DNA of 64,000 nucleotides, taken from Curtobacterium sp. VKM Ac-2922. GTDB lineage: Bacteria > Actinomycetota > Actinomycetes > Actinomycetales > Microbacteriaceae. The notes under the pieces are model-generated. The model ran no database searches and was not told the DNA's origin. It worked only from the letters and a program-made list of their open reading frames with translations. Of the stretch, positions 49,691-58,800 are shown in pieces (within the stretch, counting starts at the first letter, position 1; every line of letters starts with the position of its first letter). The position numbers and the translations under genes are program-made. The stretch lies in assembly GCF_022815645.1 (NCBI RefSeq), contig NZ_JALGRO010000008.1, positions 62,001 through 126,000 on the forward strand, given 5' to 3'.

Positions 49691-50170
49691 CTACTGCGCG
49701 TCGACGCCGGCCGGGGCGCTGCCGTCGTACTCGCAGATGGCGGCGACCTTCTCGGCGCTCGCCGACGAGGTGTCGAACTCGTAGCCGAGCCACTCCTTCG
49801 CCAGGCGCCTGGCCAACTCGACGCCGATCACGCGCTGCCCCATGCAGAGCACCTGCGCGTCGTTGGACAGCACGGAGCGCTCGACGCTGTACGAGTCGTG
49901 CGCGGTGACGGCCCGGATGCCGGGGACCTTGTTCGCGCTGATCGCGACGCCGAGGCCGGTCCCGCAGATCAGGATCGCCCGGTCGGCCTCGCCGTTCGCG
50001 ACGAGCCGGGCAGCGTCGAGGGCGACGTGCGGGTAGGCCGTGTGCCCGTCCGCGTCGACCCCGACGTCCACCACGGACGCCACCCGGTCGTCGCGCTCCA
50101 GGTCCTGCTTGATGATCTCCTTGTAGTCGAACCCGGCGTCGTCCGAGCCGATCACGAGACGGTACGTCAT
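49691..50170 (-). CDS. RpiB/LacAB-family sugar-phosphate isomerase
   Basis: A 159-residue isomerase of the RpiB fold with the catalytic Cys69 in [16 protein letters not shown] and the ring-opening region [10 protein letters not shown]. The N-terminal DHAG motif of ribose-5-phosphate isomerase B is DDAG here (SDDAGF, residues 10-14), so ribose-5-phosphate may not be the substrate. In mycobacterial tetritol pathways an RpiB-like enzyme converts erythrulose-4-phosphate to erythrose-4-phosphate. The ATG overlaps the stop of the DhaK-like kinase gene (ATGA), which fits that role. Confidence 0.85.
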   Translation of the reverse strand: MTYRLVIGSDDAGFDYKEIIKQDLERDDRVASVVDVGVDADGHTAYPHVALDAARLVANGEADRAILICGTGLGVAISANKVPGIRAVTAHDSYSVERSVLSNDAQVLCMGQRVIGVELARRLAKEWLGYEFDTSSASAEKVAAICEYDGSAPAGVDAQ

Positions 50171-51909
50171 GCGTGCGTTCCTTCCTTGTCTGCTGCACGG
50201 TCGGCGAGGACCTCGCCGACGCGCGTGAGGATCATCCCCATCGAGGTGGCACCCGCGTCGGGCGTCCCCAGGCTCTTCTCGGCCAGCGGTCGGGCACGCC
50301 CCACCTTCGGCGTGAGGTCGGCGGTCTTCAGTGCCTCGTCACGAGCCACTTCCGCGGCAGCCTGCCATGCGGGAGCGAGCGACTGACCGGCCTTGACCGA
50401 GGAGTCCAGCGCATCGACGAACGGCAGCAGGGCGTCGAGCAGCGTCTTGTCCCCGCGCGAGGCGCCGCCCAGGTGCACGATCGAGTCCGCGAAGGCCTGG
50501 GCGGCATCGACGACGTCGCTCGCCGCGATCGCGGCGCGGTCGTCGCCGAGCGAGCGGCCGAAGGCCTCGAGCGCCGCACCCCACAGCACCCCGGAGGTGC
50601 CGCCCGCGAACTCGGCCCACGCGTCACCGGCGCGGCCCAGGACGAAGGCGACCCCGGCCTCCTGGGCGACCTGGTCGACCGCCTTGCGGGCGGAACCGAT
50701 CCCCTTGACCATGCCGCGACCGTGGTCGCCGTCGCCCGCGACCGCGTCGATGCGGCCCAGCTCGTCCTCGTGCTCGCGGAGCAGGGCGTCGATCGCCTCG
50801 ATCGCGGCGCGCGCGGTCTGCGCGGCCCGACGGGAGGCCTCGGTCGCGTCCGGCGCGACCAGTGCCTCGGTCTCGGCATCGGCCACTGCCTCGGCCGGCA
50901 CGAGCGCCGCGACCGGCGCCGCCACCTTGCGGTAGGCGGGCGTGTACGCGTCGGCGCGCCACAGGGTCTCGAGCTCGTCGTCGAGCCACTGGAGGGTGAG
51001 CGAGCAGCCGCCCATGTCCAGACTGGTGACGAGCTCGCCGACCTCGGGGTCCACGACCTCGAGCCCGGCTTCCTGCAGCAGGGGGAGCACTCGGCCCCAG
51101 AGCAGGAAGAGTTCTTCGTACTTCGTGTCGCCCAGTCCGTTCAGGATCGGCGCGACGCGGGTGCCCGCGCCCGCGGGACGCTCGGCCAGCAGCCGCTCGA
51201 CGAGCAGCGCCGCCAGGTCCGTCGCGCGGAGCAGGGGGACGTCCTCGATGCCGGGCTCGCCGTGGATGCCGAGCCCCAGGCCCAGGTGACCGTCGGGAAC
51301 GGTGAACAGCGGCTCGGTGGCCCCGGGCATCGTGCAGCCCGAGAACGCGACCCCGATCGTGCGGGTCGCCGCGTTCGCCGCCGTGCCGACGCGTTCGACC
51401 TGGTCGAGGTCCGCGCCCGTGGCCGCTGCCGCACCCATCGCCTTGAACACCGAGAAGTCCCCGGCGATCCCACGGCGCTTCGACACGTCGTCCGCGCTGG
51501 CGACGTCGTCGGTGACGATCACGATCCGGGTGTCGATGCCCTCGGCGTTCAGCCGCTCGGCCGCCAGCCCGAAGTTCATCGTGTCCCCGGCGTAGTTGCC
51601 GAACGACAGCACGACGCCCCGGCCCTGGTCGGCGGCCTTGGCGACCGCGTACACCTGGGCCGTCGAGGGCGAGGTGAAGACGTTGCCCACCACCGCGCCC
51701 GTGGCGAAGCCCGGGCCCACGACGCCGCAGAACGCGGGGTAGTGGCCGGAGCCACCGCCGACGACGACCGCGACCTGGGGTTCGGCGTGCTCGGTCGGCA
51801 GGGCCACGACACCACCGTGGACACCGCGCACCCGGTCGGCGTACAGCGCGAGCCAGCCGGCGAGCTGGTCCTCGGCGAACTCGTCGGGGTCGTCGTGGAT
51901 CGTGGTCAT
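50167..51909 (-). CDS. Dihydroxyacetone kinase family protein (ATP-type, possible erythrulose kinase)
   Basis: A 580-residue single-chain kinase with a DhaK domain (about residues 10-330) and a DhaL domain (about 370-570). His216 in GLGIHGEPG is at the position where DhaK enzymes bind the keto sugar covalently. [17 protein letters not shown] marks the K domain and [12 protein letters not shown] the Mg-ATP site of the L domain. Substrate could be dihydroxyacetone, but the coupled RpiB-like isomerase and flanking dehydrogenases suggest erythrulose, as for the DerK/LerK kinases of Mycobacterium smegmatis. It is the third gene of the minus-strand operon. Confidence 0.88.
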   Translation of the reverse strand: MTTIHDDPDEFAEDQLAGWLALYADRVRGVHGGVVALPTEHAEPQVAVVVGGGSGHYPAFCGVVGPGFATGAVVGNVFTSPSTAQVYAVAKAADQGRGVVLSFGNYAGDTMNFGLAAERLNAEGIDTRIVIVTDDVASADDVSKRRGIAGDFSVFKAMGAAAATGADLDQVERVGTAANAATRTIGVAFSGCTMPGATEPLFTVPDGHLGLGLGIHGEPGIEDVPLLRATDLAALLVERLLAERPAGAGTRVAPILNGLGDTKYEELFLLWGRVLPLLQEAGLEVVDPEVGELVTSLDMGGCSLTLQWLDDELETLWRADAYTPAYRKVAAPVAALVPAEAVADAETEALVAPDATEASRRAAQTARAAIEAIDALLREHEDELGRIDAVAGDGDHGRGMVKGIGSARKAVDQVAQEAGVAFVLGRAGDAWAEFAGGTSGVLWGAALEAFGRSLGDDRAAIAASDVVDAAQAFADSIVHLGGASRGDKTLLDALLPFVDALDSSVKAGQSLAPAWQAAAEVARDEALKTADLTPKVGRARPLAEKSLGTPDAGATSMGMILTRVGEVLADRAADKEGTHA

Positions 51910-51978
51910 GTGCGGGGTCCTGTCGTGTCGGGGTTCAGTGTGCGCCTGCCCGGTGGGCCGACGGTCAGGCGGGGTCGG

Positions 51979-53289
51979 TCAGTGCGTGCGCTCGCCCTGC
52001 GGCACCTTGAGGAAGTGGATCATCACGAACGCGCAGGCGTACAGGCCGACGAAGGTCCAGGTCACCGCCTGGCCGCCGCCGCCCAGGGCGAAGACCGCCG
52101 CGACGACACCCGTGCCGAGGAACGCCGCCCCACCGGCAGCCGTCGTGTACATCGCCATCGCCGCGCCCTTGTGGTCGGGTGCGAGCGCCGGCATGATCGC
52201 GCCCATCGGGACGAAGCCGGCGAGCAGGCAACCGAACACGCATCCGGCGATCACGGAGAGCACGTAGCCCCAGGTCGAGCCGGCGGGGACGAGCTGCGGG
52301 ACGTACCACCAGGCGACGAGCCCGATCGCCGAGCCCATGATCCCGAACCACTTGACGGTGCGCTGCCAGCCGATCTTGTCGCCGACCCAGCCGAACAGCG
52401 CGTTGACCAGGATGTTCGTCGCGTAGACGCACACGGTCATCAGCAGCCACCGGCTCTGGCCCCAGCCGCGGTCGTTCGCGATCACGGCGGGCAGCACGAC
52501 GAACATGCCGAACTCGGGCGCGGTGTTGATCAGGCGGACCAGGAAGCCCATCAGGACCTTCGGGCGTGTGGCCGTCAGCCGGATGCCGCTGGTCAGGACC
52601 CGCCAGGCGCTCTCGCCCTCGGGGGCGATCCGGCGGAACCCGTTGGGCAGCCGCACGCCGAACAGCAGGATGAGGAACCCGATCACGACCAGGCCGATCG
52701 AGGCGACCATCGCGCCGGTCTCACCCACGGTGCCACCGCCGAACACCGGGATCGCCCCGATGGCGAACAGTGAGCCCAGCGTCGGCAGTCCACCGGTGAA
52801 GGCCACGTAGAACCACCCGACGGCCGAGCCGTTGCGCTCGACGGGGGTCGTGATGTTCACCCACACCAGGAACGCGAACGCGAAGAGCGGGTAGCCGAAG
52901 CCGCGGATGGCGTACGCGGTCGCGGCGAACGGCACGCTGCCGACACCGAGCGCGATGAGGAAGAGCACCTCGAACACGACCCAGACGGCGAAGCCGATGA
53001 TCATCACCCGGCGCGGGCCGATCAGGTCGGACAGGGCGCCCGACACGTAGCTGCCGATCAGGGCGGCCAGGCTGTAGAACGTCACGATCGTCGCCACCGT
53101 CGCCTCGGGAGACCCGAGCACGGCGACCATGTGGGGCGTGATGAAGTTCGACTCGACGCCGTTGCCGGTCATGAAGACCAGGACGGCGAGGAACCCGAGT
53201 GCGAGCGGACGGGGGATGCCCATCCGGTCGAGGCGGCCCTCGGGGCGGGGTGTTGTGGGCGCAGCGCTGCGCTGTGTCGTCGTCGACAT
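51979..53289 (-). CDS. MFS transporter (polyol-type)
   Basis: A 436-residue carrier with 12 membrane helices. The helix 2-3 loop reads SGALSDLIGPRRVMIIGFAV, the MFS signature, and the second half repeats it as GWVGDKIGWQRTVKWFG. It resembles ribitol/arabitol carriers of the RbtT/DalT type. It lies between the zinc dehydrogenase and kinase genes on the same strand (gaps of 57 and 69 bp), so it is the likely entry step for the polyol used by this operon. No separate promoter is obvious within the gaps. Confidence 0.85.
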   Translation of the reverse strand: MSTTTQRSAAPTTPRPEGRLDRMGIPRPLALGFLAVLVFMTGNGVESNFITPHMVAVLGSPEATVATIVTFYSLAALIGSYVSGALSDLIGPRRVMIIGFAVWVVFEVLFLIALGVGSVPFAATAYAIRGFGYPLFAFAFLVWVNITTPVERNGSAVGWFYVAFTGGLPTLGSLFAIGAIPVFGGGTVGETGAMVASIGLVVIGFLILLFGVRLPNGFRRIAPEGESAWRVLTSGIRLTATRPKVLMGFLVRLINTAPEFGMFVVLPAVIANDRGWGQSRWLLMTVCVYATNILVNALFGWVGDKIGWQRTVKWFGIMGSAIGLVAWWYVPQLVPAGSTWGYVLSVIAGCVFGCLLAGFVPMGAIMPALAPDHKGAAMAMYTTAAGGAAFLGTGVVAAVFALGGGGQAVTWTFVGLYACAFVMIHFLKVPQGERTH

Positions 53290-53346
53290 CGTCGTCTCCT
53301 GGACTGTTCCGGGTGGTCGGGGTCGGGTCGGGTGGGTCAGGTCGGC

Positions 53347-54471
53347 TCAGGACATCGAGGGGATGATCGACACCTTGACGCTGGCGCCGGCGGAGTCGCC
53401 GACCAGGTCGAGGGCGTCCTGGAAGCGCTCGAGCGGGAACTGGTGCGTGCAGATCTCGTCCATCGGCAGCGTCTCGGCCTCGAGCAGCTTGATCGCGGCG
53501 GGCCAGGTGTGCGGGCCGAGGTGGGCACCGCGGACGTCGAGCTCCTTGTCGTCCGAGATGATCGACCAGTCGACCGACACGGCGTCCTTGAAGACCGAGT
53601 ACTCGACGAAGGTGCCGAGCTTGCGCAGCAGGTTCAGGCCCTGGGGGACCGCGGAGGGGTGGCCGGTCGCCTCGATGTAGACGTCGGCGCCGTAGCCGTC
53701 GGTCAGCTCCTTGATGATCGACACCGCGTCGTGTTCGGCGATGTTGATCGTCATGTCCGCGCCGACCTTCTCCGCAAGGTCGAGCTTGGCGTCGACGACG
53801 TCGAGCGCGATGATCCGGAGCGGGTTCTTCTGCCGGGCACCGGCGATGGCGGACAGGCCGATCGGGCCGGCGCCGGCGATCACCACGGTGTCGCCGAACT
53901 TGATGTCCCCGCGCTCGACGGCGTGGAAGGCGCACGACAGGGGCTCGGCGAATGCTGCGACCTGGCCGGGCAGCGCGCTCGACACGGGGTGCGTCAGGGC
54001 CTTCGCCGGCACCAGGACGTACTCGGCCATCGCGCCGTCGTAGCCCTTGAAGCCGAACATGTCGTGGACGTTGCACATCCAGTACGCGCCCTCGAGGCAG
54101 TAGCGGCACTCCCAGCAGGGGACGATCTGCTCGCAGGCGATGCGGTCCCCGAGGGCGACCTTGCGCTTGGCCAGGGCGTCGTCGTCGCCTGCGACGATCG
54201 TGCCGACGAACTCGTGCCCGGGGATGCGGTCGGTCTCGGCCCAGGCGGCGCGGTTCTCGTCGCCCCAGAACTTGGCGGCACCGTGGTAGCACTTCAGGTC
54301 GCTCGCGCAGATGCCGACCGCGTCGGTGCGCAGCAGGAGTTCGCCCGGCCCGGGGACCGGGACGGGGCGCTCTTCGAGCCGGTAGTCCTCGGGGCCGTGG
54401 ACGACGACGGCACGCATCGTCGTGGGGATCGCCGAGGTGGTCTGGGTGGTGGTGTTCGTCGTCATCGACAT
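53347..54471 (-). CDS. Zinc-dependent medium-chain alcohol dehydrogenase
   Basis: A 374-residue zinc dehydrogenase. Catalytic-zinc residues lie in ICASDLKCYHG and PGHEFVGTI; the structural zinc site is intact (CWECRYCLEGAYWMC, four cysteines). The NAD loop is VVIAGAGPIGLSAIAGA. In M. smegmatis related enzymes oxidise L-threitol or erythritol to erythrulose; L-iditol or threonine dehydrogenase activity is an alternative. ATG 54471 has AAGGAG six bases upstream; a second ATG lies two codons later. It is the first gene of the operon and divergent from an SDR gene. Confidence 0.88.
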   Translation of the reverse strand: MSMTTNTTTQTTSAIPTTMRAVVVHGPEDYRLEERPVPVPGPGELLLRTDAVGICASDLKCYHGAAKFWGDENRAAWAETDRIPGHEFVGTIVAGDDDALAKRKVALGDRIACEQIVPCWECRYCLEGAYWMCNVHDMFGFKGYDGAMAEYVLVPAKALTHPVSSALPGQVAAFAEPLSCAFHAVERGDIKFGDTVVIAGAGPIGLSAIAGARQKNPLRIIALDVVDAKLDLAEKVGADMTINIAEHDAVSIIKELTDGYGADVYIEATGHPSAVPQGLNLLRKLGTFVEYSVFKDAVSVDWSIISDDKELDVRGAHLGPHTWPAAIKLLEAETLPMDEICTHQFPLERFQDALDLVGDSAGASVKVSIIPSMS

Positions 54472-54529
54472 GAGCTGCTCCTTCATCGGGTGGCTTCGCG
54501 GACGACTGTACACCTCGCAGAACGTTTGT

Positions 54530-54547
54530 CCAGAACACAATTTCTGG
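54530..54547. promoter_or_regulatory. Inverted repeat CCAGAA-N6-TTCTGG in the divergent promoter
   Basis: CCAGAA (54530-54535) and TTCTGG (54542-54547) form a perfect inverted repeat around CACAAT, immediately before the TACGGT -10 element of the SDR gene and upstream of the divergent dehydrogenase gene. It is A/T-rich compared with its surroundings and is the likely operator of the SorC regulator two genes downstream. Confidence 0.6.
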
Positions 54548-54553
54548 TACGGT
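54548..54553 (+). promoter_or_regulatory. -10 element of the SDR gene (leaderless)
   Basis: TACGGT ends six bases before the ATG at 54560 and directly abuts the inverted repeat at 54530-54547. Confidence 0.5.
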
Positions 54554-54559
54554 CCGACC

Positions 54560-55411
54560 ATGACCGACACCACCGAGTTCACCGACGCACTCCGTCCGGG
54601 TCCCGACACCGTCGACCTGACCAACGACTTCTCCGGGCGCACCGCGATCGTCACCGGCGGTGCGTCCGGCATCGGGAACGCCATCGCCGTCGCACTGGCG
54701 GCACGGGGAGCGCGCGTCGCGATCGTCGACGTCCGCGCCGAGGGCGCTGTCGAGGCCGCGGCCGCCCTGCCCAACCCGCCCGACGGGTCCGGTGCCGAGA
54801 CTGGTGCGGCTGCGGGTGCCGGTGCGTCGCACGCCGGCTTCGGCTGCGACGTCACCGACCAGGCCGGGGTCGACGCCACCGTCACCGCGGTGGCCGAGCA
54901 CTTCGGCCGCATCGACGTCCTCGTCAACTGCGCAGGCGTCGCGATCCTCGCCCCGGCAGAGGACCTGGACGCCGCCGCGTGGGACACCACGATCGCGGTG
55001 AACCTGACCGGCACCCACCGCGTCACCCAGGCCGTCGGCCGCCACATGCTCGCCGCCGGCTACGGCCGCGTCGTGACCATCGCCTCGCAGGCGGCGCACG
55101 TCGGCATCGACGGCCACGCGGCCTACTGCGCGTCGAAGGCCGGTGTGATCGGGCTGACCCACGTGCTCGCGCTCGAGTGGGGCCGCCGCGGGGTCACCGT
55201 GAACACCGTGTCGCCCACCGTCGTGCTGACCGACCTGGGCCGTGGCGCCTGGGCGAACGAGAAGGGCCTCCGGCACCAGGACGAGATCCCGACCGGCCGG
55301 TTCGCCACCCCGGACGAGATCGCGGCGGCGGTGCTGTTCCTGGCGTCGGCGTCGATCGCCATGGTGAACGGCGCGGACCTCCGTGTGGACGGCGGGTTCA
55401 CGATCCGCTGA
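54560..55411 (+). CDS. Short-chain dehydrogenase/reductase
   Basis: A 283-residue SDR oxidoreductase with NAD loop TGGASGIGNAIAVAL, the NAG-type motif VNCAGVA and the catalytic YCASK. It is divergent from the zinc dehydrogenase gene and followed by the SorC regulator gene. D-threitol dehydrogenase of M. smegmatis is an SDR, so this may oxidise the second stereoisomer of a tetritol, but another polyol or sugar acid is possible. An Ala/Gly/Pro-rich insert after strand 3 (NPPDGSGAETGAAAGAG) makes it longer than typical members of about 250 residues. Confidence 0.87.
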   Translation: MTDTTEFTDALRPGPDTVDLTNDFSGRTAIVTGGASGIGNAIAVALAARGARVAIVDVRAEGAVEAAAALPNPPDGSGAETGAAAGAGASHAGFGCDVTDQAGVDATVTAVAEHFGRIDVLVNCAGVAILAPAEDLDAAAWDTTIAVNLTGTHRVTQAVGRHMLAAGYGRVVTIASQAAHVGIDGHAAYCASKAGVIGLTHVLALEWGRRGVTVNTVSPTVVLTDLGRGAWANEKGLRHQDEIPTGRFATPDEIAAAVLFLASASIAMVNGADLRVDGGFTIR

Positions 55412-55424
55412 GACCCGGCGCGGC

Positions 55425-55430
55425 TACGAT
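55425..55430 (+). promoter_or_regulatory. -10 element of the SorC regulator gene (leaderless)
   Basis: TACGAT ends six bases before the ATG at 55437. Confidence 0.5.
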
Positions 55431-55436
55431 CGCCCC

Positions 55437-56399
55437 ATGTCCGCCGAGACCCCCACCCCGGACGGAGCCCGCCCCCGTTTCCCGCTCGACACCGTGTACC
55501 AGGCGGCGCGGATGTACTACCTCGAGGACGCCACCCAGGTCGAGATCGCCTCGCGACTGGGGGTCTCGCGCCCGACGGTGTCGCGGCTGGTCGCCGAGGC
55601 TCGCCGCGCCGGACTCGTCCGCATCGAGGTCGTCGACCCGTTCCAGGACGAGACGGTGGCGCTCGCCGAACGCCTGCAGGTGAAGCTCGGCCTGCACGCG
55701 GTGCACCTGGCAGCGGTCACGCACACCGCCACACTCGGCGCCGACCTGGCGGGACCGCTCGCCAGTGCGGTCGAGGGGATGGGGCTGCAGCCCGGCGACG
55801 CGGTCCTGATGTCGTCGGGGCGCACCGTGTACGACGTCGCCCACGCGGGCATGCCGCAGCTGCCGGGCGTGCAGCTCGTCCCGACCGTCGGCGGTCAGGC
55901 GGACCCGATGCCCTGGTTCCAGACGAACGAGATCACCCGCACCGCCGCCGAGCACTCCGGTGCGATCCCGGCGTTCCTGTTCGCCCAGGCCCTGCCGTCC
56001 CAGGCGATGCGCGCGACCCTCGACGAGGACCCCGCCTTCCAGCACGTCATCGGCCTGTGGGGTCGGGCGAAGGGCGCGATCCTGGGCGTCGGCGCCCCGA
56101 CACCCACCCGCGACGCCCTAGCACGAGGCGTCCCGGTCGAGGACCAGGCGTTCGACCGCGCCGCCGGCGACGTCTGCCTGAACTTCTACGCGCCCGACGG
56201 CTCGGCGATCGAGTTCCCCGGCAGCGACCGGATGGTGCGCACGTCACGTCAGGTGCTGGCCGCCGTGCCGCACGCCGTCGGTGTGGCCGTCGGCGAGGCG
56301 AAGGTCCCGAGCATCATCGGCGCGGTCCGTGGCGGGCTGGTCAACGAGCTGGTGTCGGACGCGGCCACGGCACGCGCACTGCTCGACGCGCTCGCCTGA
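55437..56399 (+). CDS. SorC-family (DeoR-like) sugar-phosphate-responsive regulator
   Basis: A 320-residue regulator. The N-terminal helix-turn-helix is VEIASRLGVSRPTVSRLVAE (residues about 36-58), followed by the sugar-phosphate-binding SorC domain with GDAVLMSSGRTVYDVAHA and GAILGVGAPTP. The 55-57% typical SorC pattern of an NAGD-like effector fold is consistent. It lies next to the tetritol-type genes and the inverted repeat at 54530-54547, so it probably regulates both divergent units in response to a phosphorylated intermediate. The leaderless TACGAT element supports ATG 55437. Confidence 0.9.
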   Translation: MSAETPTPDGARPRFPLDTVYQAARMYYLEDATQVEIASRLGVSRPTVSRLVAEARRAGLVRIEVVDPFQDETVALAERLQVKLGLHAVHLAAVTHTATLGADLAGPLASAVEGMGLQPGDAVLMSSGRTVYDVAHAGMPQLPGVQLVPTVGGQADPMPWFQTNEITRTAAEHSGAIPAFLFAQALPSQAMRATLDEDPAFQHVIGLWGRAKGAILGVGAPTPTRDALARGVPVEDQAFDRAAGDVCLNFYAPDGSAIEFPGSDRMVRTSRQVLAAVPHAVGVAVGEAKVPSIIGAVRGGLVNELVSDAATARALLDALA

Positions 56400-56428
56400 C
56401 CGCCGCGCCGTGGGCGCGACCCGGCACC

Positions 56429-56470
56429 GGACGGGAGGCCCGGGGCGGGCCCGCCCCGCGCCTCCCGTCC
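56429..56470. terminator. 20-bp hairpin of the GGACGGGAGGC family
   Basis: The arm GGACGGGAGGCCCGGGGCGG (56429-56448) pairs with 56451-56470 with one mismatch and a 2-base centre. It fills the gap between the convergent SorC (ends 56399) and DinB (ends 56473) genes. Confidence 0.75.
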
Positions 56471-56472
56471 GA

Positions 56473-57009
56473 CTACAGCCGGCCCTGGTGGCTGCGCCGC
56501 ACGTCCCACAGGTGGTGCACCGGGTCGTGCGCGTAGTAGACCGCCAGCGAGGCGACCGTGAATGCGCTGCCGTCGGAGCGCAGCCCGGTGCGCTCGAGCT
56601 GGTCGTCGCGGACGTCGTCGAACGCGCGCGCTGCCCGGTGTGCCGCCTCGCCGAGCTCCCGCTCGACCGTCGCGGGGTCCTGCTGGTCGTAGGCGTCCTC
56701 GATCGCCGTGGCGTCCTGGTCCCAGTTCGCGAACGTCGGGGTGTCCTCGGTCAGCATCAGCGTCAGCCGCTCGGTCATCTTCCGGTGGACGTCGCGCACG
56801 TGCGCGGCGTACTCCAGCGTCGACCACGTCGCATCGTCCGGTCGGTCACGGACGTCGGACCGGGCGAGCGCGGTCGGCCAGCCGGTGGCGTTCGCTTCGA
56901 CGATGCCGGGCACGTCGCGGATCGTCGTCGTGCTGCCGTCGTAGCCGCAGTCCGGGCACGGTGTCCCGATGACCCACGTCCAGTTCTTGGTGTCCGGTTC
57001 GATCGCCAT
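56473..57009 (-). CDS. DinB-superfamily protein
   Basis: A 178-residue protein of the DinB/YfiT four-helix bundle type. The helix with DATWSTLEYAAHVRDVHRKM (residues about 57-76) contains a His that is a typical metal ligand, and the C-terminal block LAVYYAHDPVHHLWDVR supplies two more His. An N-terminal extension with CPDCGYDG could form a small metal site. Members act as bacillithiol/mycothiol-dependent transferases or have unknown function. ATG 57009 lies six bases after a TACGAT hexamer. Confidence 0.8.
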   Translation of the reverse strand: MAIEPDTKNWTWVIGTPCPDCGYDGSTTTIRDVPGIVEANATGWPTALARSDVRDRPDDATWSTLEYAAHVRDVHRKMTERLTLMLTEDTPTFANWDQDATAIEDAYDQQDPATVERELGEAAHRAARAFDDVRDDQLERTGLRSDGSAFTVASLAVYYAHDPVHHLWDVRRSHQGRL

Positions 57010-57015
57010 GGCCCG

Positions 57016-57021
57016 ATCGTA
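57016..57021 (-). promoter_or_regulatory. -10 element of the DinB gene (leaderless)
   Basis: TACGAT on the minus strand ends six bases before the ATG at 57009, identical to the element of the SorC gene at 55425. Confidence 0.55.
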
Positions 57022-57199
57022 CGAGATCGTGGCAGGCCCCGGCGCTTCCGCGGAACCGAGCGGATCGGGCGGGCTCCGCCGGGTGGATGACACGCCCGGT
57101 CCCTGGGAATCACCGGTCAATGACATTCCAGTTGCTCGGTAACGTCGTCGGCTGTTCGTCCGACCGGAGGGTCGGCAGTGCACCCGACCGAGGAGAGAC

Positions 57200-58729
57200 A
57201 TGGGTTCCGATCCCAGCAGTACCGAGCGCCGACGGCCCGCCCGCCGGCTCCGCGAGAGCGACGTCACCGTCGTCGACAAGAGCATGATGCGCAAGGCCGT
57301 CAGCGGGATGGTCGTCGGCAACACCATGGAGTGGTACGACGTCGGCGTGTACGGCTACCTGGCCGTCACGATGGGCCGCGTGTTCCTGCCGACCGCCGAA
57401 CCCGCGGTGCAGATCCTGTTCAGCCTCGGGGTCTTCGCGGCGACGTACATCGCCCGCCCGCTCGGTGGGATCGTCTTCGGCCGTCTGGGTGACCGGATCG
57501 GCCGGCAGAAGGTGCTGGCCACGACGCTCATCATGATGGCGGCGTCGACGTTCCTGATCGGGGTGCTGCCCGCGTACGCCACGATCGGGGTGTTCGCGCC
57601 GATCGTGCTCGTGGTGCTCAAGCTGCTGCAGGGGTTCTCGACGGGCGGTGAGTACGCCGGGGCCACCACGTTCGTGACGGAGTACGCCCCCGACCGCCGC
57701 CGCGGGTTCTTCGCGAGCATCCTCGACTTCGGCAGCTACATGGGCTTCGCGCTCGGCGCGACGGTCGTCTCGGTGCTGCAGATCAGCCTGGGCGAGGAGA
57801 CCATGACCGCGTGGGGCTGGCGCCTGCCGTTCCTGGCCGCCGGTGTCATCGGTGCCGTGGCGATCTGGTTCCGGCTGCGCATCGAGGAGTCGCCCGCGTT
57901 CCAGGCCACCCAGGCGGCGCAAGAGGCCGCCAGCGAGGCCCGCGCCGACGCCTCTGGGCAGCGCCCCACGAGTGTCGTCGCGATGGTCCGCGAGCACTGG
58001 CGTCCGATCGTCATCGCCGTGATGCTCGTCGCCGCGTCGAACACCGTCGGCTACGCCCTGACCAGCTACATGCCGACCTACCTGACCGACTCGCTCGGGT
58101 ACTCCGCGATCGACGGCACGCTCCTGACGATCCCCGTGCTCGTGCTGCTCGCCGTGATGCTGCCCCTGACCGGCAAGCTCTCGGACCGGCTCGGACGCCG
58201 CGTCGTGATGTGGATCGGCGCCGCCACCACCGTCGTGCTGGTCGTGCCCGCGTTCCTGCTCATCGGCCACGGCGAGCAGTGGTCGACCCTGTCCGGCCTG
58301 GCGCTGCTGGCGCTGATGACCGCGCTGTGGGTCTCGAACCAGGCTGCGTCCCTGCCCGCGCTGTTCCCCACGTCGACGCGGTACGGCGGCATGGGCTTCG
58401 CGTACAACATCGCGATCGCGGTGTTCGGTGGGACGACGCCGCTCATCGTGCAGGCACTGCTGACGGCGACGGGCGACGAGCTCGCCCCCGCGTACTTCCT
58501 GATGGCGATGAGCGTCCTCGGTGCGATCGGGGTGTTCTGCATGAAGGAGTCGTCCCAGCGGCCGCTGCCGGGATCGATGCCCGCGGTGGAGACCGCCGCC
58601 GAGGCCCGCGAGCTCGTCCTGACGCAGGACACGAACCCGCACCTGGACCTGGGGGACCTGCCGTTCGCCGCGCAGGACGCCGCGGAGGCTGCTGCCGAGC
58701 CGGTCACCGGGGCGCGCGCCGGCCGCTGA
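57200..58729 (+). CDS. MFS transporter, metabolite:H+ symporter (ProP-like) family
   Basis: A 509-residue carrier of the MHS group (proline/betaine or dicarboxylate symporters). Characteristic segments are VVGNTMEWYDVGVYGYLAV in helix 1, FGRLGDRIGRQKVL between helices 2 and 3, and FSTGGEYAGATTFVTEY in helix 4 and the following region. The second half has GKLSDRLGRRVVMW. A GAGGAGAGAC ribosome-binding site precedes ATG 57200. The C-terminal cytoplasmic tail is long (about 70 residues, acidic, AAEAAAEPVTG), as in some osmosensory ProP proteins, though no coiled coil is evident. The substrate is unknown. Confidence 0.88.
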   Translation: MGSDPSSTERRRPARRLRESDVTVVDKSMMRKAVSGMVVGNTMEWYDVGVYGYLAVTMGRVFLPTAEPAVQILFSLGVFAATYIARPLGGIVFGRLGDRIGRQKVLATTLIMMAASTFLIGVLPAYATIGVFAPIVLVVLKLLQGFSTGGEYAGATTFVTEYAPDRRRGFFASILDFGSYMGFALGATVVSVLQISLGEETMTAWGWRLPFLAAGVIGAVAIWFRLRIEESPAFQATQAAQEAASEARADASGQRPTSVVAMVREHWRPIVIAVMLVAASNTVGYALTSYMPTYLTDSLGYSAIDGTLLTIPVLVLLAVMLPLTGKLSDRLGRRVVMWIGAATTVVLVVPAFLLIGHGEQWSTLSGLALLALMTALWVSNQAASLPALFPTSTRYGGMGFAYNIAIAVFGGTTPLIVQALLTATGDELAPAYFLMAMSVLGAIGVFCMKESSQRPLPGSMPAVETAAEARELVLTQDTNPHLDLGDLPFAAQDAAEAAAEPVTGARAGR

Positions 58730-58733
58730 GCCC

Positions 58734-58775
58734 GAACGACATCGCCGCTGTCGGACGACGGCGGCGATGTCGTTC
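58734..58775. terminator. Perfect 15-bp hairpin between convergent genes
   Basis: GAACGACATCGCCGC (58734-58748) pairs perfectly with 58761-58775 around a 12-base loop, five bases after the transporter stop and before the end of the CobW-like gene. It shares the ACATCGC core with the hairpins at 32348 and 49619. Confidence 0.75.
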
Positions 58776-58800
58776 CGCGTCGGAAGCCCCCCGGCCTCTC

